Below are positions 56,067 through 64,000 of a stretch of 64,000 bases of DNA, in pieces. Each line of letters begins with the position of its first letter. Position 1 is the stretch's first letter. The position numbers and the translations under genes are program-made. This DNA comes from Cordia subcordata (Eukaryota; Streptophyta; Magnoliopsida; Boraginales; Cordiaceae): NCBI GenBank assembly GCA_028554755.1, contig JAPTOF010000015.1, forward strand, positions 8,928,001 to 8,992,000. The letters run 5' to 3'. Under the pieces are notes generated by a model. The model did no database searches. It saw only the letters and a list, made by a program, of their open reading frames with translations, and was not told the origin of the DNA.

Positions 56067-56625
56067 GGAAGTCAAGTCCATTCTAGAAAAAACGGTTAGG
56101 CCTGATAGGAAAGATTGGTCTTGTAGATGCATTGTGGGCCATATACACTGTATACAAGACCCCCATAGGTATGTCTCCATATGGGTTAGTGTATGGAAGG
56201 CTTGCCATCTACCTGTTGAGTTAAAGCATAGAGCATATTGGACTATTAAGGTTTTAAATTTTGACTTGTCTGCTGTAGGTAAGAAAAGAAAGCTTGATTT
56301 AGCTGAGCTAGAGGAATTGAGATATGAGGCATATGAGAATGCCAAGTTTTATAAAGAGAGAATGAAGAAAATACGTGATAGGCATATCCTTAGGAAATCT
56401 TTCTCTTCTACTGACAAAGTTTGGTTGTTTAATTCTAGATTGAAGCTTTTTCTAGGTAAACTAAGTAGTCGATGGGATGGTCTATACGAGGTTACTGAAT
56501 CCAACCCTTCAGGAGCAGTAAAGATTAAAGACTTAAAGGACGAACAAGTATTAACTGTGAATGGGCAGTGCTTGAAGCATTCATTTGACCCGCGCATGGC
56601 TCAAGTGGAGACCATCAAGCTTTAG
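56067..56625 (+). pseudogene. pol: Element C integrase C-terminal part
   Basis: Coding resumes after element A in the position expected for C: EVKSILEKTVRPDRKDW (with the catalytic Glu region), then a deletion or frame change around the W.YRT motif (about 56115-56175). The open C-terminal domain follows: [40 protein letters not shown] and [12 protein letters not shown], ending with TAG at 56623-56625. It matches the same domain in element E. Confidence 0.87.
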
Positions 56626-57020
56626 GAGCCTTCATATAACACTTGATGAATGAAGCTTACCTAGCTGATGGCATGATGGTTAGCGCTACTAGGAGGCAAC
56701 CTAGATTTTGGTAATTTCGTTCTTTTTCTTTTGTTTTTATGTATTTGTCTTTTTCTTTTCCTTTTAATAGCTAGAGCATTTTTCCCATTCCTTGCATTCC
56801 CCTTCTCCATTTTTGCATACATCCTTGTTCTTATTTGTAATGCCAATGCGGACTTGCATGGCATATGTCTACTAATCTCATGTGCCTTTTGAGTGTTTGT
56901 GTATTGATAAGAAACAGGTTAGTGGACGATAGAATTTAATTGCCATTTATGAAGTCACACGAACACAAGGTTGTATCTTTTCATTCTCGTGACCTTATTT
57001 TTCTACCCTTTATATGTGTG
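56626..57020 (+). other. First part of the element C 3' tail
   Basis: It begins with the AGCGCTACTAGGAGGCAACC box (about 56682-56701), then T-rich sequence, TTGCATGGCATATGTCTACT and AAGGTTGTATCTTTTC (about 56972-56987). It stops at 57020, where minus-strand pol sequence starts. Confidence 0.75.
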
Positions 57021-58860
57021 AAGTAAAAGTGGTCTTCTCCTGGTCCTCAGGAAACACGGGGATCTGATTATAACTTGAATAGCCATCTAGAAAACAATAG
57101 TAGCTATGCCTAGCTACTCTATCTAAGATTTGGTCTAGAAAAGGCAATGGGAAATGATCCTTCCTAGTTTTGGAGTTCAGCTTTCTATAATCAATGCAAA
57201 CTCTCCATCCCGTGGGAGTCCATATAGAGACAAGCTCTCCTTTCTCATTCTCAATAACTGTGATACTAGATTTCTTAGGGACGACTTGAACCGGGCTAAC
57301 CCACTCACTATTGGAGATCGAATAAATGATACCTACATCTAAAAGCTTAATGATCTATTTCTTAACTACTTCGCTCATGTGTGGGTTTAGCCTCTTTTGC
57401 ATCTCCCTAGAAGGAATAGCTCCATTCTCAAGGTGAATACAATGCATGCAAACCGGAGGGTCGATACCTCTTAAATCATCAATTTTCCACCCTATAGCTT
57501 TCCTATGTCTCCTAAGAACCTTTAAAAGACGGTCCTCATGCTCACTAGAAAAATTGGAAGCTATAATGACCAGAAGGGTCTCACTAGGGCCCAAGAATGC
57601 ATACTTCAAATGATCGGGAAGTGGTTTAAGCTCTAAAGAAGGGCTAGGTTCAACCAAGGGGGACTCAACTTTAACAATATTAATGGGGACGTCACTAGAA
57701 TGAAGGCTAGAAGGATCAATCTCAAGTGACTTATCAATTAAAGGGCTCTCAATCAAGGAAGTTAAAGCTACACATTTCTGCTCTAAGGTCTCCAAATCAA
57801 AACTAAACATCAATTCCTCAAATTTCCTCAATTCTTCTCCATCAGTCATAGTCCTCTCTACAAGGCCCTTGACGCATGAATCAATCACATCCACCTTAAA
57901 GCACTCTTCTCCATCATCTCCTCCTCCTCTACTAGCTCTATTCACTACCTCGGCAACCTTCATGGTGGACCTCAAATTCCCAAATTTCATCTCTAATAAC
58001 CTCGACCTACAATGGATAATAGCATCTGCGGTGGCAAGGAAGGGGTGACCTAGAAAAATGGGTGTATAATGTCTAGAGTCATGTCCCGAATCCATATCTA
58101 ACACTATCAAGTCAACAGGGTACACAAACTCACCTACCTGGACCATAACGTCCTCTATCACACGCCTAGGTCTACACTTAGACCAATTAGCTAGCTGAAG
58201 AGCAACATGCGTAGAGGATAACTCACCTAGACCTAGCTGCTGATAGACGGCGTAGGATGAGATTCACATTAGATCCTAAATCTAACAAGACGTGATCAAT
58301 CTGGGTCTCACGGATCCTACAAGGAATGGTAAAGGCTCCGGGGTCACTCATCTTGGGCGGGAGGCCTGAAGTACAAGTACTACTCACCTTCTCTATAAGC
58401 CTCACCTTCTTAGGAATGTTCAATGACCTATGTTTCCTTGTACAAAGATCCTTAAAGAATTTAGAATAGGAAAGGATGGAAAGGATCGCATCTATCAAAG
58501 GAAGATTGACCTTAAGGTCCTTAAGATGCTCTAAAACCTTAAAGAACCTAGAATCCTCACTAGGTGTAGGCCTCTCTAAGGTGGATGGAAAGAGAACTTT
58601 AGGCTCAACACCTCTAGACACATAGGGATAATCAATGGGCTCTTTTCTCTCCCGATATGGGGGGGAAGTACTACTCTCTCCGTGGTCTCTAATGGGCTTA
58701 TCTCTCTTAACAGGACCATCTCTAGAATTTCCCTTAACAAGGTTACTATGTGGTGCTCCCGACTCAGAAGGACCACTAGGTGCAGGCAGTGCAAAGTCAA
58801 CTCCTACCCTATTATCTACTACCCAACCACTCCTAAGAGTGGTGACGACCTTAGGCTGGT
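57021..58860 (-). pseudogene. pol: Gypsy fragment D: protease linker to mid reverse transcriptase
   Basis: On the minus strand from 58860: VVTTLRSGWVVDNR, RFFKVLEHLKDLKVNLPLIDAI and the protease active site VLLDLGSNVNLI (about 58285-58250). After a frame change come VMVQVGEFVYPVDLIVLDMD, GHPFLATADAIIH and the linker to reverse transcriptase. The N-terminal fingers/palm ([35 protein letters not shown]) end at TTFT (57021). A TAG at 57355-57357 interrupts it. It is the same family as A and E. It starts in the gag-protease linker, where it is fused to an E-type tail, and stops exactly at the motif where the A fragment (51753) starts. Confidence 0.85.
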
Positions 58861-59300
58861 TTGGGTGCAAGAAAGATAGAAGAAAGAAAATAAAAGAAAA
58901 GAAAGTGAAACATAGGGTGGTGGGGATAAGGTGTAAACATAGGGAACAAGTGGAGAAAGGATAGATACGACCTTGCATTTTCTTCAAAGCTTTCCATGCC
59001 AGTGGTAAATCATCATACTACTAATCCTGTGACTCACAATTCATAAACACTCACTAAGAAAACAAAATTAGTAGCATTGCCTATGCATACTTGCATTGGC
59101 ATGTGCAATAATGAGCAGTGGTGTATCTTATGGGACAAAGGATTGGGATTCAACACTTTGGTTTGGGTGCAAGAAAGATAAAAGAAAGAAAATAAAAAGA
59201 AAAGAAAGTGAAACAAATGCAAAATTGCAAAATTGAACCTAGGTTGCCTCCTAGTAGCGCTAACCACCATGCCGTCAGCCAGGCAAACACCAACTCATCT
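58861..59300 (-). other. Partial 3' tail of element E
   Basis: On the minus strand after the E stop: the GCGCTACTAGGAGGCAACC box (about 59261-59243), a CTTTCTTGCACCCAAACCA stretch at about 59173-59155, and then ACTGGCATGGAAAGCTTTGA (about 59003-58984). A second CTTTCTTGCACCCAAACCA follows at 58878-58860, where fragment D begins. The repeated stretch marks a recombination or template-switch point. Confidence 0.75.
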
Positions 59301-60302
59301 TCAACTTCCATAGATGGGATCCTGAAGCATTAAAACCTCTACACGGGCCATGCTCGGATCATATGCGTGCTTCAGGCATTGCCCATTCACCGTCAACTCT
59401 CGGCCATCCTTCGAGTCTTTAATCTTGACTGCTCTGGAAGGATAGGCAACCATCACCTCATATGAACCATCCCATCTCGTCTTAAGCTTACCTGGAAAGA
59501 GTTTCAATCGTGAGTTAAACAACCAAACTTTATCAAAAGGAGAGAATGATTTCTTAATAATGTGTTTATCATGAATTCTCTTCATCCTATCCTTATAAAG
59601 TTTAGTGTTCTCATACGCCTCGAATCTAAGCTCTTCCAATTCTGCTAGGTCTAGCTTCCTTTTCTCACCCGCTTTTGCCAAGTCAAAATTTAGGGCTTTG
59701 ATTACCCAATAAGCTCTATGCTCTAGTTCTACCGACAAGTGACAAGTTTTACCAAAAACCAATCTATATGGAGACATACCAATGAGAGTCTTAAAGGCGG
59801 TACGTTAGGGCCACAAAGCATCATTTAGCCTAATAGACCAATCTCTTCTATCTGGCCTAACCATTTTCTCTAAAATGTGCTTGATCTCTCTATTGGACAC
59901 CTCTACTTGTCCACTAGTTTACGGGTGATAAGGAGTGGCTACCTTATGGGTGACCGAATATCTTCTCAACAAGGCCTCTAAAGTCCTATGGCGAAAACGC
60001 AAACCCCCATCACTAATTAAGACCCTAGGGACTCCAAATCTAGAGAAAATGTTTTCTTTAATAAACTTAACCACTACCCTATGGTCATTAGTGCGTGTAG
60101 GAATAGCCTCAACCCATTTGGACACATAATCAACGACCACTAAAATGTATTGGTACCCATAGGAAGGTGGAAATGGACCCATGAAGTCTATACCCCAAAC
60201 ATCAAACAACTCACAAGGAAGAATAGGGGATAAAGGCATCATATTTCTCCTAACGATGGACCCAAATTGTTGACATCTAAAACACTTCTTGCAATATTCT
60301 TA
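59301..60302 (-). pseudogene. pol: Element E integrase
   Basis: After TAA at 60300-60302 (Gln in element A), the zinc-binding module ends CKKCFRCQQFGS. The 60242-59919 frame holds the core: [23 protein letters not shown] (first Asp) and LISDGGLRFRHR (second Asp). TAA at 59919-59921 (Gln in element C) precedes [10 protein letters not shown] (catalytic Glu region). A TAA at 59804-59806 lies in the next segment. 59777-59301 is the intact C-terminal domain with [35 protein letters not shown] and [15 protein letters not shown] residues are all recognisable; only nonsense changes inactivate it. Confidence 0.87.
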
Positions 60303-62057
60303 GGCATCCTTAAAGAGAGAAGGCCAAAATAGTCCACTTTGCAAGACTTTCGCGGCGGTCTTCTTCCCACTAAAATGACCCCTACACCTCTTATCATGAC
60401 ACATGCTCAAAACGCTTTCAAACTCATCCTCAGGCACACATTGGCGAATCATTTGATCCATACACACTTTGAAAAGATAGGGATCCTCCCAAAAGAAATG
60501 CCTAACTTGTGCTAGGAACCTATCTTTTTCTCTTTTCTCCCAATGGGAAGGAAAACGCCCTGTGGCAAGATAATTGACAATATGAGCAAACCAAGGTGTG
60601 TGATGAGAGACGGCAAATAATTGTTCATCAGGGAATGAATCATGAAAAAGAGATGGATAACTAGAAGGCTCGCTAATAAGACGGGAAAGATGATCCGCAA
60701 CTAAATTTTCTCTACCCTTCTTATCCCGAATTTCTACGTCAAACTCTTGAAGGAGGAGCAACAACCTAATCAAGCGAGGCTTAGATTCTTTCTTAGACAA
60801 CAAATACTTCAATGCCACATGATCGGTGTAGACAATCACTTTGGACCCTAGGATATATGACCTAAACTTGTCAAGGGAGAAAACTATTGCTAGAAGCTCT
60901 TTTTCCATAGTGGTATAATTCTTTTGTGCTTCATCAAGAGTCTTGCTAGCATAGTACACAACATGGGGCAACTTATCCTTTCTTTTACCTAAAACAGCTC
61001 CTATCGCATAATCGGATGCATCACACATAACCTCAAATGGGAGACTGTAGTTAGGTGGCTGGATAATTGGGGATGTAGACAATAAGGATTTAAGCCTATT
61101 GAAAGCTCTAAGACATTCATCATCAAAGTCAAAAGGGACATCTTGTGCTAGGAGCCTAGATAAGGGGCGTGCAATGTGACTAAAATTCTTAATGAATCTA
61201 TGGTAAAATCCTGCGTGCCCTAGAAAAGATCTAACATCCTTGACACACTTAAAGACAGGTAACTTTTCAGTTAATTCTACCTTAGCTGGGTCAACTTGGA
61301 TTCCACTATAAGAGACAACATGACCCAATACTATCCCTCGTTGCACCATGAAGTGGGATTTCTCCCAACTTAACACTAGATTCTTCTTTACACATCGGTC
61401 TAAGACTAAAGAGAGATGACTCAAGCACTCATCAAAGCTATCTCCAAAGACTGAGAAATCATCGATGAAAATCTTTAAATGCCTCTCAATCATGTCACTA
61501 AAAATGGCCATCATACATCTCTGAAAAGTCGCCGGGGCATTACAAAGACTGAAGGGAATTCTCCGATAAGCAAAAGTGCCATAGGGACAAGTAAAGGTGG
61601 TCTTCTCCTGGTCATCGAGAAACACAGGGATCTGGTTATAACCTGAATAGCCATCTAGAAAACAATAATAGCTATGCCCAGCTACTCTATTTAAGTTCTG
61701 GTCTAGAAAAGGCAATGGGAAATGATCCTTCCTAGTTTTGGAGTTGAGCTTCCTATAGTCAATACAAACTCTCCATCCCGTGAGAGTACGTGTAGGGATA
61801 AGCTCTCTTCTCTCATTCTCAACAACCGTGATCCCGGACTTCTTAGGGACAACTTGGACCGGGCTAACCCACTCACTATCGGAGATCGGATAAATAATGC
61901 TTGCATCTAAAAGCATAATGATCTCTTTCTTAACTACTTCGCTCATGTGTGGGTTTAGCCTCCTTTGCATTTCCCTAGAAGGAATGGCTCCATTCTTAAG
62001 GTAAATATGATGCATGCAAACCGAAGGGTCTATACCTCTCAAATCATCAATTTTTCA
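60300..62057 (-). pseudogene. pol: Element E reverse transcriptase, RNase H and integrase zinc finger (580-codon frame)
   Basis: An open stretch of 580 codons. Reverse transcriptase motifs: [10 protein letters not shown] at residues 49-58, [20 protein letters not shown] at 96-115, [12 protein letters not shown] at 127-138, [10 protein letters not shown] at 152-161, catalytic FIDD at 192-195. RNase H follows with [23 protein letters not shown] and [11 protein letters not shown], which carry the catalytic Asp/Glu/Asp. Next come ADHLSRL and [15 protein letters not shown], then the integrase zinc-binding start ([16 protein letters not shown]). TGA at 62055-62057 replaces a Trp codon present in fragment D; TAA at 60300-60302 ends the frame. 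Confidence 0.9.
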
Positions 62058-63410
62058 CCCTATAGCCTTCCTATGTTTCCTAAGGACCTCTAAGAGATGC
62101 TCCTCATGCTCACTAGAAAGATCGGACGCTATGATGACCGGAAGGGTCTCACTAGAGCCTAGGAATGCATATTTCAAATGATCGGGAAGGGGTTTGAGCT
62201 GTAAAGAAGGGCTAGGCTCAACCAAGGGGGACTTAACCTCAACATCATCAATGGGGACATCACTAGAAATGAGACTAGAAGGATTAACCTCAAGTGACTT
62301 ATTAGTCAAATGGCTCTCAATCAAGGAAGTAGAAGCTACACATTTCCTCTCTAAGGTCTCCAAATCAAAACTAGACATCAATTCCTCAATTTTCCTCAAA
62401 TCTTCTCCATCGGTCATAGTCTTCTCTATAAGATCCTCAACGCAAGAATCAATCACATCCACCCTAAAGCACTCTTCTCCATCGTCTTCTCCTATACTAG
62501 CCCTATTCACCGCCTCTCAACCTTCATAGTGGATCTCAAATTCCCAAATTTCATCTCCAATACCCCCGACCTACAATGGATATTGGCATTTGCGGTGGCA
62601 AGGAAGGGGCGACCTAGAAGAATGGGTGTAAAATGTCTAGAGTCATGTCCTGAATCCATATCTAACACTATGAAGTCAACAGGGTACACAAACTCACCTA
62701 CCTGGACCATAATGTCCTCTATCCCACCCCTAGGTCTACGCTCAGACCTATCAGCTAGCTGAAGAGTAACATGTGTAGAAGACAACTCACCTAGACCTAG
62801 CTGCTGATAGACAGAGTAGGGAATAAGATTCACACTAGATCCTAAATCTAATAAGGCATGATCAATCTGGGTCTCACAGATCCTACAAGGAATGGTGAAG
62901 GCTCCGGGGTCACTCATCTTGGGCGGAAGGCCCAAAGTACAAATATTACTCAGCTTTTCCGTAAGCCTCACCTTCTTAGGAATGTTCGATGACCTACGTT
63001 TCCTTGTACAAAGATCCTTAAAGAACTTAGAATAAGAGGGGATGGAAATGATCGCATCTATCAAAGGAAGATTGACCTTAAGGTCCTTAAGATGTTCTAA
63101 AACCTTGAAGAACCTAGAATCCTCACTAGGTGTAGGTCTCTCTAAAGCGGATGGAAAGGGAACTCTAGGCTCTATACCTCTAGATACATGGGAGTCATCA
63201 ATAGGCTCTTTTCCCTCCCGATGCGGGCGGGAAGTACTACTCTCTCCATGATCTCTAATGGGCTCATCTCTCTCAACAAGACCTTCTCTAGAATTTCCCT
63301 CAACAAGGCTACCATGTGATGCTCTAGACTCGGAAGGACCACCAGGTGCAGGCACTGCAAAGTCAACTCCTACCCTATTATCGACTTCCCGACCGCTCCT
63401 CAGAGTGGTG
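62055..63410 (-). pseudogene. pol: Element E protease and linker
   Basis: The frame 63355-62507 carries the Ser/Arg/Glu-rich linker, FFKVLEHLKDLKVNLPLIDAI, the active site ALLDLGSSVNLIPYSVYQQL, IEDIMVQVGEFVYPVDFIVL and LLGRPFLATANANIH. A frameshift near 62510 moves the reading to 62510-62055, an acidic linker (ECFRVDVIDSCVEDL, then LSSEHEEHLLEVLRKHRKAI) leading into reverse transcriptase. DLGS instead of DTGA is the clade norm, not a defect. Confidence 0.87.
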
Positions 63411-64000
63411 ACGGCCTTAGCCTAGGCCTGAGGGGGATAAGTGGTATCGGTGGAGGAACAGGACTGGACTCTAGAGTTCACCTCCGGCTGAGAAGGCAAT
63501 TTCCCGGGGTCTCTAGCGCTCAATTGACTAGAAATCTATCCTAACTGTGTCTCAAACCTAGCCATCTGTTGCCTATAGCTAGCCATCTCTTGCCTATTGT
63601 CAGCTAACTCCTGTCACGACTAGCTAATGCCTGCTGATTCTGAATAAACTACATTAACTTCATCACATCATTACTAGAGTCCGGCTACTAGAGGAGCAGT
63701 AAAGCCCGAGGTTGAGGAGCACTAGTGAGACGGGGTTGATTAAGATGATAGAAACACTGGGGATATTGAGGACGGGGTCGCTGTTGAGGTGGAACTTGAG
63801 GATGTGAACTAGACTCATGCTGTCCTTGTCTCCAAGAAAATTTTGGGTTGTCCCTCCAACCCGGATTGTATGTGTTCGAGTATGGATTATACTCACAAGA
63901 ATAACCTTGTGTGGCACACACTTGTTCTTTCATGAATTCAGGAAATTTGGATGCTAAAGGGCAAGCTATGGTCTCATGAGATGACTCAGAGCACAATGCA
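63411..64000 (-). pseudogene. gag: Element E gag C-terminal part (runs off window)
   Basis: The frame 63996-63688 starts inside the zinc knuckle (CSESSHETIAC, His and last Cys intact). It continues with EFMKEQVCATQGYSCEYNPY, a Tyr/Asn-rich segment and a Pro/Gln-rich linker, matching gag of element C. Stops and a frame change lie in the linker (63410-63690), which also holds Gln/Asn repeats near 63540-63660. The capsid part lies beyond the right edge. Confidence 0.82.

Larger units (their letters stand above)
41301..57020 (+). mobile_element. Gypsy (Athila/Tat-type) element C, interrupted by element A
   Basis: 5' LTR 41301-43236, primer site, gag, protease, reverse transcriptase, RNase H and integrase to 48622; then element A; then the integrase remainder from 56067 to its stop at 56625 and the first part of the 3' tail to 57020. 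The rest of a C-type tail is found inverted at about 50650-51752, and no 3' LTR is seen. The coding regions carry many nonsense changes, so C is clearly older than A. Left flank is AACGG (41296-41300). Confidence 0.87.
59301..64000 (-). mobile_element. Gypsy element E, gag-pol body (5' end beyond the window)
   Basis: Best-preserved polyprotein in the window. From the right edge leftward on the minus strand: gag zinc knuckle, linker, protease, reverse transcriptase, RNase H and complete integrase, ending with a stop at 59301. It has one frameshift and a handful of stops over about 4.7 kb. Same family as A and D. Its LTRs are not adjacent: the tail is fused to fragment D, and the 5' end is outside the window. 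Confidence 0.88.

Overview
This is plant repeat DNA, almost certainly from an angiosperm. I found no host gene, rRNA or confident tRNA gene. Nearly every base can be assigned to LTR retrotransposons: several Ty3/gypsy elements of the non-chromovirus Athila/Tat type (protease motif DLGS, no chromodomain, tRNA-Asp-like primer sites of the form GGCGCYGTTGCYGGGG) and three Ty1/copia lineages. A 5'-truncated LINE and a broken PIF/Harbinger transposase make up the rest. Dense nesting like this is usual for pericentromeric or other heterochromatin.

Layout. 1-6103: 3' end of an Athila element (G): integrase tail, env-like ORF remnant, 3' LTR. 6104-17640: an old minus-strand copia element (H) hit three times, by G, by a solo LTR (6507-8603, perfect TACTA target duplication) and by a complete 7.4-kb non-autonomous element (LARD, 8967-16332) that carries its own unusual ORF and no polymerase. 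About 17640-19540: LINE 3' end. About 20095-21350: Harbinger transposase remnant. 21811-22523: first part of the LTR of a gypsy element (F). 22524-27435: 3' half of a second copia element (I/J), minus strand. 27436-30319: split family-A-like LTR pieces around a Sirevirus-type LTR start. 30320-38813: the rest of F, minus strand. 38814-41300: 5' LTR, primer site, very long leader and first gag codons of the I/J copia, plus strand. 41301-57020: gypsy element C, interrupted in integrase by gypsy element A (48624-56066). 57021-64000: minus-strand gypsy sequence (fragment D and the better-preserved element E).

How the parts fit. The insertions give a relative time order: F was hit by copia I/J (in its 5' LTR), that copia by C (in gag), and C by A (in integrase). 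Two sets of junctions show later inversions. In one, F and the I/J copia are each cut into two oppositely oriented halves. In the other, flipping 51753-57020 would rejoin both a broken reverse transcriptase and a broken 3' tail. The LARD shares LTR layout, primer site and the ~1.4-kb 3' tail with the autonomous gypsy elements, so it was probably mobilised by them. LTRs of several families share a TATA box, a block of CATGTCTATGTG motifs and a conserved core; the LARD LTRs also carry a telobox.

All polyproteins seen are broken. Many breaks are CAG/CAA to TAG/TAA or TGG to TGA changes, as expected from deamination of methylated cytosine. Percent identities, insertion dates and the species cannot be derived by eye and are not claimed. 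Assembly error must be excluded for the inversion junctions.
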